From assembly GCF_018139145.2 (NCBI RefSeq), contig NC_059471.1, positions 96,660,914 to 96,724,913 on the forward strand: a stretch of 64,000 nucleotides of DNA, read 5' to 3'. Position 1 is the stretch's first letter, and each line of letters opens with the position of its first letter. Source of the stretch: Gymnogyps californianus. Its lineage: Eukaryota; Chordata; Aves; Accipitriformes; Cathartidae. The notes below the pieces were generated by a model. The model did not search any database, was not told where the DNA came from, and was given only the letters and a program-made list of their open reading frames with translations. Shown one piece after another: positions 1-12,400 of this stretch. The position numbers and the translations under genes are program-made.

Positions 1-3000
1 AGAAACCAGGAGAAAAATTCCCTTAAGCAAGGACCAGGGCAGTTCCCTGAGAAAGCAGTTTAATACTTTCATAGCCCATACTGCAATTTTTCCTCTCAGA
101 GAGCATCAGAGTTTCTAACACCTCTCTCTCCCTGCATCCTACTTGGGCTCTCCCTATCGCAACTGCAAATACTATTATGCGACTTACGTGAGCACTACAT
201 TTCCTATAGTTTCCGGAAGAAAGAATAAACATTGGATTTCATCCTCATTCCACAGCTGCTTGTGGGGAGGGAGGCCTCCCGTCCACTCCTTCCTCCCCCG
301 AGGAATTTCAGCGGAGGGGCAGAGCTCTCCCAGCCAGGGCTCCAGCTCAGCTGCAGAAGCCCGTGCCACAGCATGCCTACTTCAGCTGCTGCCCGCCAAA
401 CTCCACCAGGCGCATTAGGCACTTTGCCCACATGTCATTCCATATGACAAAATACCTGCCCGTTTAGGGAGCTGAAGGCTGGTTTTGCTATTGCTAGACG
501 TAAGTTGGAAGCGACAATTTTTTACACTAATCTCAATTTTTTTCATTCATTAGGGACTACGTCAAGTGCAGACTTCATTTTTGAGGCTCATTAGTAACCA
601 CAGTGCAAACTGATTACTACTAGCACACATACTCAAAGCACAAACAGCATCCAGCAGAACACTATTACCCTCATTTACTTATTGAGAAGTCAGTGCTTTA
701 TCGAGCACCTAAAGAAATACCCTCAAGCTTTTGAGGAGACATATTCAACTGATTTAGAAAGAATTATGCACTGATAAGTGATTAGTGGTACTACAAATGT
801 AGCCATTAATGATGAGTATTTACTTCTCATACCTCTCATGACTTCACTCAGAAGCTTAAATAAGGCCAGAGGTTTGAAGAGTTAAATATTTGTTAATGCT
901 ACATGAGGATCTCCCCCATGCAAAGATTGTCATCTTACTAACTAGTGAATTTGATTAGAACTTTTCCAACTCGCAAGATTTGCCTGAAAGTTTAATCTTC
1001 CCATGCGTTAACTAATTTAAGAAAATAGCTCAAAAAGGACCAAATTCTCAATTTTTAAAGTTTCTTTAGATGCCTCCTGAAACAATCAGGATGGTCAAGT
1101 TTCCCATCTCATCATATTCCTGAATTTTTCACCCTTTTTTTGCCAATTTGCTAGCACACAAGCTTCCCCTTTGTGCTTGCAGGTGGATACTGGCAAATAT
1201 CTACTGCTTTCATACAGAAACAGGAATGTTATCATACGTTCATATTCACATGATCATCTCCCATTCAAAGCATTCAAATCCCATTCTGTAAAGCACACCT
1301 CCAAATGCCAAACCTTCCTTATCACAATATCATACCTTTTAATTAAGCCTGAAATTTAAAGTGAGATTGTGTACAAACATTATAAAAACATAAGTCTGTT
1401 CTTTTAAATATTTTCAATGGTGTTATTCAGGGTTTTGTTTAACGTCTGTTCCCCCCCACCCCGTACAAATTAAAAAGACAAAGCAAAACAGGCCCCTCAA
1501 AACCACAACTACTCCAAGTATTTTCAGTGAAGATACAGACAACATTTGCTAATAGAAACCATTTCATGTTTATTGCCCAACCACACACTTGTTAGGCAAG
1601 GGCAGCAAGAGATTAGTAAAATACAAATATTTAATTATTCACAAGTCATCCAGACCTGTGACATTTTCCTTAAGGTGTGAACAGCTGGCTGCAAAATTTA
1701 GACCAGATGTTGCTCTTAAAATGAGCACGGATTTATAAACATGCAGTTTCACCATGACCAAGACAGCTACAAAACTGCACAGCACTATGCACCTATTTAT
1801 AGTAGATATTTCTGATGGTGAAGAAAAGTGAAACATCTAGTTCAAGATGATTATGAAACAGATAAATCTCATCACATAATAACTACAGAGCATAACTTTT
1901 CAATAGCACAAGTCAATGCGCAAGAAGGAACCCAAAAGTCGGCAGAAAGATACCCAACATGTATTAAGCATAGTTATTGTAAAGATGGAGTTTAGAATGA
2001 CCATTAGAAGGCCAACATATTTTTTTCCAAGTTCTTAACTTCTCATTACGTAGAGAATAACTCTGATCTGCAGATTCACTGGGAGAGTTGCATTACTGTC
2101 TAGTACTGAAAGCAAGCATGTATTATTGTAACACAAATAAGCATTTGCATATTCAAAACGAAGGGATTGTTTCCTCCCTCATCTACAAAGATCTTTGGAG
2201 ACAGCCAGAAATTATCAACATGGATGCATGAACTAGTAAGAGTTCGGCATGGCTGGATGTTAGGAGAAAGCCAAATGTTTTAAGTTATGTGCATATGACA
2301 CAGGTAAAAGCATGGCTTCTGAGTGTGATCAGTAAAATAGCAGCAGAACTTGCAACAGAACTACTCTGGCCTATAAAACTTATTTTATTTCTTGAGTGAA
2401 CATTAGAATAGATCAACCATCATGTGCTCTAACAGAGAAATAAACCACATGTTAGGAGTAAGGAAGAATCTGAACAGGGGTATACAAAGAGTAGGCGAGT
2501 ATTTCCATTTGAGAAACATACTGCCTGCTCAGTGTTTCTAGGCAATAATTCTGTCAGATCATCAGTTTCCCTGGTTCAGTATCCCATCTTATAATACATA
2601 GTATGAGCTGTGCCAATATAGTATACTTTTAAAAAAAAAAGCTACAACTTCTTCCCTAAACTTAGATGCTTGTTATCCAGCTGTTGTATACTATAGTCAG
2701 AGATGAAAATTTTCACCTTTAAGAAGAAATCAGACTCTCTAGAAACAGAGTAATTTCTAGCAGATTAGACAGTGCTCTCCTGTGAACCATACCCAGTTCC
2801 ACCTTTCCCAAGCTCTATTTAGGCAACAAGATGATCTGATTCTTTGACACAGTGGGGGGATATAACAGTGCACAAGCATATCAGCTTGAAAAGGACGTTT
2901 AAACTGTTCTTCTTGGGCAAATAGTTGCAGTTCAAATTTACCACTAGGAGTAGTCTGGTTAGGCAGCATCTTTATTGTTAGGCAAGCCTACAGAAGGCAA

Positions 3001-4840
3001 GCTTTTCTGCAGGGAGTTGCACAATATGCCCGTGTCAGTCATCTTTGAGATAATACAGCCATCAGGATTTGCTTAAAAGCAGTTAGCCAAACCCTTTGGG
3101 CAGGATGATGGTCCAGAGAACACCTCTTACGCACCATACAGTTCTTTCATTTTCACACCTTCTATTTGTAGGTCATCACTCCGTCATCAACTTCAAAGCC
3201 ACGCAGCAATTCCGTAAGGTTTCTTGAGTCAATTCATTCTTAAACTTTGCTTCATCCATCTGAGCCATAAAAGCAGATTTTCTGTCCTGTGACTGTTGAA
3301 CTTCTAAGATACTGCTATTTCTACCAGTAAATCACTTACTTAAGTCTTTACTGCTCATGAGCCTTTATGAGCAATACAAGATATTCACAGAAATGAGTTG
3401 ATGATGATGTTTTGGCATTATGAACTGAAGTCACTATAATTACATTTATCATGTGCGTAGGAGACAGGAGTATTTAGATACACACTCCACCTCAGTCTGC
3501 CCATCCAGTAGCTTAGGTTTAATTTTTTTTTTTGGTGCTGAGGATTTTCAATAAGATATTTAAAGCAATATTAACAGCCTATCACAAGCCTATACAAGTG
3601 CTACGTCTCTTACACGTGTATTTTGAAAGGCGTTTCCTCTCTCAAAAATCCCAAGGAAACAAGTAACATCAGTTCAACTTTTCAGCTCTTGCTGTGAGAA
3701 GTAATTTGTAAGAACAAATCAAATCAGACATAACCTGATCAACCCCCAAGAAAACTACTTCAGTCATATTACACTGCATTTCTAACAGGTATAGGTGCAG
3801 AAGAACTATCTGCAGTACTAAAGTTACAGATGGGTGAACAAAATCTTCCTGCACTTATGTAGAATGGCTTCTACATAAAGAATCCAGTTTTCAAACCTCA
3901 ACACAGTTAGAATATAAAGGGGAAAAAATATCTTACTGCTCAAAGAACTGCCGTCAAGATAAGTAAACTAACAGGCAACTCCTTCTTCCCTTTACTATAT
4001 AATAAATGTAACATATCTTCAGATATTGGAAACAAGTATCCTTGCCTATTAAAAGCTTTCCCTAAGTTAAGGCTATCTAGAGGTATAACAGCTAGCCCAA
4101 AAAACAATTCCTGGATGGGGGAAACAGTAATGTTCTAAGAGGTGGTGAACCACGGTACTACTGAAAGCAATCCCCCACTGCCACATTTTGGGAGGGGAGG
4201 GGGAAGGAGGGAATCTATTCAGACATTGAAATGACCTATGTAATCTAACCAGTTCAAGATGCTACGGGGTGGGGGGGCCACACACAATGCATTGGAAGTT
4301 TCCATAGGTCATTGTAGCTATTATGATTTCTGATCTCCCTCACTCGAAAACCCATTTGGTCAGAAAAAGCTATCTGTATCCAGAGGTGGGTGTGTGTATG
4401 TGTGAAACAGGAGAGAAGCATAACACACACCAGTACATTGTCTATCAAAATTAATAAGGACTCCAGAATTTGCTGTTATCTGACAATTCTGGGTAACGCT
4501 ATTCAGCGCTGTTGTACCACGCGGGCAAGCATCTCCACGCATACACACTGTCTCACCATCCCCACAATCAAAATACTTTACACAATCCATCCACTGCTGA
4601 AGTGCTACTAAACAACTGAATAAACCAGGGACAGAAGTGAACCAGCCACAGAACCCTTTCGGCATCTAAGATGCCAGTTGATGCAGACTACAACTGTCAC
4701 CGTAAAAAAACCCTAGTTTTAGGCATTTCTCATGTCTGCCCTTCTCTACATCAGTCAAGCACCAGCACTTGCAATAATTAATAAAAACAGTCATTATGAT
4801 ACATAGCAAAATTTACCTGTGGCAGTTTTAATTTCAGATT

Positions 4841-4852
4841 CCCCCCCCCCCC
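4841..4852. repeat. C12 homopolymer
   Basis: Twelve consecutive C on the plus strand. It is the only long C run on this strand; the other runs of 11 or more are G. Confidence 0.95.
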
Positions 4853-6275
4853 AGCATTTTGTAATTCAAAGTGTTTTCTTTTCAGAACAAATATTTTCAT
4901 TACATATGCTCACAAAAATCAGACAGCAAAAAACATACTAACAGAATGAGTGTAAAATGTGCTTTTGCATGAGATCATATACTACAAAACATAAGTTTTT
5001 TAATGAATAAACTGGAACAGTCAATAGTATGACACAAACCAAAATACAAGTAACAGACATGATCTAAACAGATTTAGACTGGAACATGTTTATTTAATTC
5101 CTGAAATTTCAGTTTATGCTTAAATCAGTCAGCCTTCACCTCATACAAGTATTTCAAAACAGGTGAGTGAAACCCAGTGGGAGGTGGCTGATCATTTTAT
5201 TAATAGACAACAAACCAACTACAGTTACATTTTTTTCAAGCTTTGACTATTTAAGCAGAGTAGTATGTGCTTTTTATTTTCGGGAGAGCAGGGGGAAGGG
5301 AGCAGGGGGACCTCTGGCAAGAATGCTAACCTTATGAATTCTTCCTCTGGAATTTTAATTGGTAAATCTATAAGTAAAAACGTACCCAGCTGCAGGGAGC
5401 TGCTCCCCAGCCCCACCACAATCACAGAACCTCGGAGCCATTTGCTCAAGCCTGACAACAGAGCATTTTCCTCAGGTGGTGTCCAGCCACACCTGAGCTA
5501 AGACAGAGACTCCGACAGCAGAAGTTGGGTTACGCTCTTCCCGATTTGCGAAGGCATAGTGCCTCTAGAAGACATGCTTATCTCAAAATCTATTCTTTTT
5601 ATTGCTTCTCTTATTAGACATTTCCTACTCGTTTTTGCAATAAATTTAGCTACACAACAACCTTGAGCTCTATTTTTATATACAGCATTGTTCAAAGAGC
5701 TTCCGAAAATTGTATTAGGAAAGAGAGAAAGGCCTTTGAACAATTAAGACAAGGTTCATAACAGAAATGTAATCTCAACATTAGCTAGTTTCTTTTTTCC
5801 TTTTGGGAAAAATCTTCATATGGGGAATTGAGACAAATGAAAGCAAGAGATAGAAAAAATAAGAAAACCAGTGTTTTATGCATCAGAACCAACCAAGAAG
5901 AGTATACTCTGGATGACACCTTTTAACCTGTAACCAAAGTGCTTTCTAAATGCATCTCAAAGTTACAGCTCAAAAAGAAAGTAAAAATAAACCTCACAAA
6001 GTTAACAGCAGATTTGAAACATAAGTTACAATTTCCACGTAACGTATCCACTCTTTACTTTATTGACCAGTACGCAAGGTTTACAATATATTACAGGCTC
6101 TACTGTTTCCCATCCGACTTGCAGGCAAATTTCACTGTAACAATTAATGTGCCATATTTAAATATAATTGAAAGAAACATTTTTATATGCACTCACACAG
6201 TAACTTGGTTTCTTTAGAGTTTCTAGGCTCACACTCTATTCAGGAGTCTAGTAAAAACCAACATTCTGAATATTG

Positions 6276-6293
6276 ATATATATATATATATAT
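6276..6293. repeat. (AT)n dinucleotide microsatellite
   Basis: Nine AT units in a row, read directly. Likely a length-variable simple repeat with no evident function. Confidence 0.9.
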
Positions 6294-6932
6294 CTCGCAC
6301 TAGATTTCTACCTTCAAAAGAATAACGTCTCTGAACTATATTACATTTTTTTTCTGAATACTTAGAGGATATTAAGTAACATGCACGGGAGAAGTTACCT
6401 CTAGTTTTAACATGCAGAAAGCAAGCGATTTTGCCTAGCTAGTGATTTAAGGTCACTTCAGTTTCCACATACGAAAAACAATAGCTAAGCAAACTTCGCA
6501 CAGCCTGCCGCCCCAGCCTTCCCCTTTCGGCAGAAGCCCCGACCTCCGCGCACAGGGCACGTTTCGCCCCTCACAGCTGACACCTGAACACCGCGACCCG
6601 CGCTCGCACCTTCTAGGGAAGGAGAAAGAAGTTCACCGCGACAAGGAAGTCGCGGCCACACGTGCTGGAGTTGCTTTTCGCCAGACAGGGCTCCCAGAAA
6701 CGTCCGACAGACTTCCCCCTCCACGAAGAGGAGAGAGGGGAAGAGGAGGAGGAGGGGAAAGCTGAGAGACCCCCGGCACCCCCCCAACCCCCCCCAGGTG
6801 CGCTCGCTTCCCAGCCTGCGCTCACCGGCGCGGTTAAGCGGGAGCGCACGGCCGCGGTACGGAGCCCGGTCACGCCGCCCGAGCGCGGGCCAGACGATCC
6901 CCCTGAAGCGGGCGAAGCCGCTCCTCACTCAC

Positions 6933-7185
6933 CCGTGCCGAGCGGACCGGAGCGGCGCGGCGCTTCCTGATGACAGGCGGCTCCCCTGCGCCCCGAGCCC
7001 CGCCGCGGCGCCGGGCCAGCCCCGCCGAGCGCCCCAGCCGAGGGACGGCCCGCGGCGGCGAGGGCGGGCGGGCGCCGGCACCGCCCGCCGCCGGCGAGCA
7101 GAGCCCCGCGGCCCCCGGCGGAGCCCGCAAACCCGCCCCAAGACGGCGGTAGGAGCGGGGCCGGGAGCGGAGCGGAGCGGGGCTG
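6933..7185 (-). other. Predicted untranslated first exon
   Basis: Inferred from a TATA-like box about 30 bases upstream of 7185 and a near-perfect donor: on the minus strand the sequence reads CACGG then GTGAGTGAG, with GT at 6932-6931. A second donor, CCG then GTGAGC with GT at 6825-6824, could give a longer form. A weaker one, AAG then GTGCGA, lies near 6609. No convincing start codon with an extended reading frame is conserved across the predicted exon, so it is called non-coding. The exact start site is a guess from box spacing. Confidence 0.45.
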
Positions 7186-7212
7186 CGCGCCCGCCGCCGC
7201 CGCACGCCGCTC

Positions 7213-7217
7213 TTATA
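7213..7217 (-). promoter_or_regulatory. TATA-like box
   Basis: TATAA read on the minus strand within CGCTATAAGAG. It lies at the upstream edge of the CpG island and directly downstream, in that direction, of the paired CCAAT boxes, which is the spacing expected of a core promoter. Confidence 0.5.
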
Positions 7218-7225
7218 GCGACCCG

Positions 7226-7264
7226 CCAATTAAGGGCGGCCAATCGGCGGGCGGCAGCCACGTG
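7226..7264. promoter_or_regulatory. CCAAT pair and E-box cluster
   Basis: CCAAT occurs at 7226-7230 and 7240-7244, 14 bases apart and with a GC box between them, followed by CACGTG at 7259-7264. CCAAT binds NF-Y and CACGTG binds USF, MYC or MiT-type factors in established vertebrate promoters. Binding here is inferred from motif match only. A further CCAAT lies near 7275. Confidence 0.55.
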
Positions 7265-7429
7265 ACGGGGCAGTTCCAATTACCGCAGAGAATTTTCTGA
7301 ATTAGCGGGGTTACACAAAGGACACTCATTGAGGGGGAAGGAAAAAAGGGCAGCGAGCGGGAGCGGGAACGCCCAGCCGGAGCCTGCTGGTGATTTAAAG
7401 CAGGAAACTCCCTCGCCTCACACAGACAC

Positions 7430-7660
7430 GGCCGCATTCAGCACCGGCCAGCATCTCCGCGGGAGGAATGTCTGGCGCACATTACGCTAATCCTCGCCCC
7501 CGAGGTTGGGGTTTACACAGCCATCGCGGCCATCGCTCCCGCTCCCTTCCCCCTGCCAAGGCGCTGGACGGCGCGGGGGGCGGGGGGGAAAGCGAAAACC
7601 AGCACCTCCCGCCTCACCGCGGAAAGAAGCCCTGGTTGTTAAATGCGCATAAGTGTTTTC
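7430..7660. promoter_or_regulatory. GC-rich shoulder of the CpG island
   Basis: CpG-rich sequence resumes after a moderately AT-rich gap. An ATG at 7468 opens a 66-codon plus-strand frame, but the product is low-complexity (Gly, Arg, Pro rich) with no recognisable domain. I treat it as regulatory sequence and not as a gene. It could be the other half of a bidirectional promoter. Confidence 0.4.
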
Positions 7661-7664
7661 AAGT

Positions 7665-9109
7665 GTAGGCTGGAAATGGCTTGCAAAGCAAAGGCTGGTG
7701 GTGACCGGTGTGCTGGCACCGCTCTGGAAAACTTTTGCATGCGGCGGATCGCGCCAGTCAATAAAAAAGGGAATTATTGAAAGGCGTTGAACAATTAGCA
7801 ATTACCGGCTCTCCGTGCCAGAAAAGACTCCCGCAAGAAAAACGCGCCCGTGCTAACTAACGCTTTATGTTTTTATTTTGAGGAATCGCTGCGAGAAGAG
7901 ATGAATAGTACATAAGGAACAGACTCTCACTTAAAAGCAATACTGAAAGCCTCACCTGCCCACAAACCCTCAAGGAACACAGGCCAACACCTCTGAGCGC
8001 CTTCAGCGCCTGCCTGAGACGCGCCACCGAGCCGCGCTTCATCTCCATGTTCCTGCCCTGAAGAACCGCGTGTGGCCACGAACATCACACGGGCGCAGCA
8101 AACGCCATCCGAGGCACAACCGGAACAACGGCGAGGCTGCCTGCCAGTGACAAGCCTTGCCAATCCCAATTTATGGGCAGGAAACGTATGCCAGGACAAA
8201 CCAGTCGAGATGACTCAAATCGCCTCTCCCCCACCCTCCTGTTCCACAGAACAACAGCCCTCTTTAGCAACGGGGAGTAGGACCTCTTGGAAGAATGACT
8301 CAAAGCTGCTCTCGGGGGTAGGGGGGAAAAAACCCAACAGAACAGAAAACACCCAATTCCCCCCCTCCCCCCTTTTCACATCACGTTAATTAAACACACA
8401 ACAACTGTCTTGAGGTAATAGACGCAATAAAGACAAAGAAATCTAGTTTTACCGCAAGATAAGTTTACTGAGGTCAAACCCAAGGGAAAACTAATCTAAC
8501 CACATTTTCAAATTGTTTGGAATATTCCATAGCCCAATGAAACCATAAAATGACAAAAACATCCTATCCTAGAATAGCGTGAGGATAACAAAAAAATGTT
8601 AAGTTTAATTAAAGGCAGATGACCTAATAAAAACTTCACACTTGCACTGTGTGTATATAAAACTCAGTATCGGTTTTTCATCTAGTGCAATTTTTTTTTA
8701 AGAAAATGATCACATGTTTTAACCTTTAGGTGGTATTTTTTATCTTTGATTAAAGTTATTTGATCAGAATAAAGATATCAGAATACTTCAAAATTTTAGT
8801 CTTTATCCTGTCATGAGCGTTACGCCAGTAAGTGATTTTAAGTAACAGATAAGTCAGATTAGCTTATGGAGAGTTACATGCTCCATCTTCTTGAGGGACA
8901 GTGAATAAATCTCTCTCAAAATGGCCACGGGTTTTCTATTAACATAAAAAACGGGAGATGAACTGCCCACTCTTACTGGAAGTTCAATGATAGATAACAG
9001 AATTGAAGAAGAAATCTAGGACAACAGGTGTAGCTGAAGAAATTAAGGACTGGAAAAAGTGAACCAGCCAACACCTCTCTGATGATTTTTTGAACGTGAC
9101 CGTATCTCC
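7665..9109. other. Unannotated stretch upstream of the CpG island
   Basis: GC content falls from the island edge to ordinary AT-rich sequence by about 8.4 kb. CT- and G-rich patches occur near 8225-8370. I see no exon, RNA gene or recognisable repeat. Confidence 0.5.
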
Positions 9110-9415
9110 AACCTGCAGCTTCTCCTCAGCTCCTGCAACTGGAAGGTTGTTCCAGAAGCCGCTTCTGATGGTTTGGACCTTTTTTCCAAAATTTCCATCT
9201 TAAACTTATTCAGGGCCAGCTGTTGGCACAACATCAAATGATCAGCATTGTCCTCTCTTTGCTAAAACAGTGCCTTTCCTTTTCCTGTGCTATACCACAA
9301 ATGCCCCCATTCTTCCATTCTGCAGCTTGTTGGTAGACAGCAGTCATATGTGCCTTCGACTCTGATGACATATTTGAGCCTAATGATTTTATCACGCTTC
9401 ATCTCTGAGTTCTTC
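9110..9415 (-). mobile_element. Ancient, decayed CR1-type LINE fragment
   Basis: Read on the plus strand, this patch keeps the order of phrases found in antisense CR1 elements of turtles, crocodilians and birds: a 'lengths of ttgttccagaag' block, a block ending in 'cttaaacttattcagggccag', then 'cattgtcctctctttgct', then 'agacagcagtcatatgtgcc'. The minus-strand translation retains the sense of the conserved CR1 C-terminal region (an LNKFKMEI-like stretch followed by a WNNLP-like position), but with many changes and no intact frame. The match is from memory of the family and the borders are approximate. It is far more diverged than the CR1 copies at 33, 47 and 53 kb, so it predates them. Confidence 0.5.
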
Positions 9416-12400
9416 CCAAAGCATTTATTACGAGGTTCTTCATGAAAATAATTTAGATTAAAACAATCAAATTATTTTACTGTTCTTTTTGAATGGAAAC
9501 CGTGACTCAGATGAGCCAAACACAAAATATTCCACCAAAGTATTCTATGTATAGCATTTGTGTGAATTCGTGTGGCTGAAGCCAGCCAAATAACGTAAGT
9601 ACTCCATAATGGAAAAGCTGATTAACCATTATAAATACCTCAGAAGTACATTTTAAGGTAAATCCTCATAATATCCCTGTGAAATGGTAGACTTTAGTCT
9701 CCTTCAGAAAATGAGAAGAAAGAAGCCAGCAATACTTAAAATGTCTTGATCAACATCACAGAAGTTTCCATCAGGAACTGAGTAGCACCTAAGGAGCTCT
9801 TGGCTCCCTGTCCCACACCGCATCTCCTGGAGCACGCTGTGCATCTCATTCCAACCTAGGGCCGAGCTGGATGATCTGCAGTCCCCTTTTACGTGGCTAA
9901 AACATAACATTCAAAAATGACAGCAGCTGGTGTCTAACGGGATAAGATGTGCTTGCATTGTTGACCTCATTGTTGAGAAAGACTTTTTTGGTAAAGTCAG
10001 TATATTTTATGGTGATAGCATTTTAGCTTTTGTTAGCGGGATTAGGGTCAGAGGCTGAGACTTTTGTCCTACTGCAGAAAAGGAACGCAGAAAGGTGCAT
10101 CACTGAATTGCTGGCAGTGATGGTCTAATTTCAGCAACTTGGCTACACAAACATGACTGAAGTTCAGCTGGATTCTGCCTGTTGTACCTTCTGGGAGAGG
10201 GGTACTTCATTTTAACACAGAAACCCAATTAGAGCAGGAAGGGAGAGAACGAGGAATGTAAGAGGGAAGGCACTGTTCTCTTCATCCTACTCCACGCACC
10301 CTCACAGACAAAAGCGCCCACCTATTCTCCTACGTTTTTCTCTGTTGACTATTTCCTCAGGAGACCTGTTTTTCTTTATTGTTCCAGCAGAGCCTGTTTC
10401 CTGCTGTACTCAGCAATTCTCCTCTCCCAATAGGGAAGTTTCCCTATTTTTCCCTTCTGACTTTCTCACCTTTGCGTCTTGGTCCAAACGCGAGGGGTAA
10501 ATTGCCTGATTCCTTTTAAGATGCTCGTCATCGGTATCGGACACGAGGGCTATCCAGTTGATGACACAGGCAAGAGGGCCTGATCCAGTCGAGGTTTCAG
10601 CGCCTCACAGTGCTGCCAAAGGCCACCACCTACCACACCTTAGGAACTCCTGTTCCCTAGGGAGTTAGACAGCCCAAGCTAGACAGTTCCCATCTTGCAT
10701 AAAGCAATGATGCAGGAGAGGGAGAGGAAAGGGCCACAAAGAGACCATGCGGGCAGACCACTGTTCCCGCTCCAGGTCAAGTTTATTCATGACAGTACTT
10801 TGTGACCAGGACTCAAAATATGGAAGTCACCTCAGGACTGGGGGAAAGAGCAGATGCTCCATCCTTCCCTTCGTGCTTCCCTGAGGAAGGGAGTGAGCTC
10901 CACCGTAAACCGACACCACCCTTAATGCTAATTGCACTGAAGGCCCTCCTCTGCCGGAGGGGAAGAGCCCAGCCCACAGGGAAGCACCCAGCATCACTGG
11001 GACGTGTGAACTAGGTACACAGTCACAGACCATGGACATGTGTGTATATATCCATAGTTTCCTTATAGTACCTATACAGAATCAGAGGATGTTAGGGAGA
11101 GGAGGAAGAAATGAATTCTCTCTCTTCTCCCCTATAGAGCCCCTTTTCTTTTCTTAGGATATCTCTTGCCTTTATTGAAAAAGCAAAGCTTGTAAGCACA
11201 GAGCTAATGAAACATGCATCATTTAACTAGTAAGTTAATAAGTTAATCTTCTCCGGGTAAACAAGTGATCTAGGCCCTGAGAATCTCTTTTTTAAATCCC
11301 TTGATTTCTACTCTTAAGGTACCACCTATTTGTCTCTTTTAGTAAGAGGGGAAGGGCTGCGTTAGCATGCTTGGTTAAAAATACGCTTTGCCACCAACTT
11401 ATGCAAGTTGTGGTACCTACTGTGACTGATTCATAGCATCAGTGTGCATGAAGTCCTCTGTGCTCGGTGTTATATACATAAACACACGTGTCAACTTTCA
11501 GAGGCACTGAGCTGCTTCTAATTTCCACTGGGATTGTTGGACTGCATCACCTCTACCTACCTGATCTCCGTAAACATCTCTTTTTCATGTATAAAACATC
11601 TCCTTTGAATGCTTCTAGTGTCTGATCACAGAACTTGAGCTGTGTTCAGCCTTCAGCTCTTAGGAACCACGGCTCGTCGATACAATGGCGAGCAGAACTG
11701 TAATATTTGTACTTCCAGCAGTAGGTGAAGACAGAAGATTCCCATCACCCATACAAAGAGGTATCTGACACAAGCTGTAGGAAACAGGACACACTGCTAT
11801 ACATTTGTGTAATGAAAGCAGTGCAGCTTTTATCTCTTCTTGGGGAAAAGCTTGTTAAGGTCTAAAAATGAGATCATTAAGACTAATTAAGAGAAAGACA
11901 AAAATAATATTAAGGCAAGCTCTTCTGGTACTCCATTTCAACAAGAATCCCTATATACGGTTTCCTCAAAAATCTTTTTTTTTTTTTTGAAAGACAGACT
12001 CACAAATACAAGAACTTGAGCAATTTTAGCACTGCGTGCTGTAGCTTTGCTAAACTGCTAAAAGCAAGCACGTCTCAAGACCAATACAGTACCGTTGTCT
12101 GTTAAAGTAACATGAAAAACAGAGTACTGCTGCTGCCTCCATACCACTTGTGAAAAGGAAGTCTTATTAGACTCGTATCAACAGAAGTAATACGGCAGCT
12201 TGAAGAAGGATTTCATTTGCTCTGTTTTTAAAGAGCTACTCAACTTTTTCAGACTACAGTGACATAAATATACAGTGGGTGAGGGTGGGGGTGGTTTGGG
12301 TGGGAGAAGGGGAGGATGGAGGAGGACAGGGTTTTATGCCAAGAGCTGAATCATAACCATGTGAGTAATTTTGCTTTTTTTTTTTCTTAAGGGTATGAAT

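Larger units (their letters stand above)
1..6480. other. AT-rich noncoding stretch, probably intron
   Basis: No exon or mobile element can be supported here. Open frames are short, lack good splice borders and resemble nothing I know. The CpG-island promoter at about 7 kb points leftwards, so this stretch is plausibly the first intron of that minus-strand gene (inference). It contains a C12 homopolymer at 4841-4852, a GT-rich patch near 4386-4405 and a TA dinucleotide repeat at 6276-6293. Confidence 0.5.
6485..7290 (-). promoter_or_regulatory. CpG island promoter, probably minus-strand
   Basis: An abrupt, dense CpG and GC-rich block lies between AT-rich flanks. Orientation is argued from signals on the minus strand. 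A CTATAAGA TATA-like box is centred near 7215. Upstream of it lie two CCAAT boxes (7226-7230 and 7240-7244, written on the plus strand, an orientation-tolerant NF-Y site), a GGGCGG-type GC box between them, and a palindromic E-box CACGTG at 7259-7264. Downstream are splice-donor matches at 6933/6932 and 6826/6825. Together these suggest initiation near 7185 and transcription to the left. This is the housekeeping-type island typical of vertebrate 5' ends. The gene cannot be named because its coding exons are not visible. Bidirectional activity is possible because GC-rich sequence continues at 7430-7660. Confidence 0.75.

Noticed and set aside
1171..1359. Possible plus-strand exon after a CCCCTTTGTGCTTGCAG acceptor-like site
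   Set aside because: The acceptor match is fair, but no donor fits a sensible exon and the peptide is unremarkable.
6485..7279. Overlapping open frames of 100-155 codons on both strands at the first CpG island
   Set aside because: Frames are open in all directions because stop codons are rare in GC-rich DNA; products are Arg, Pro and Ala rich with no family.
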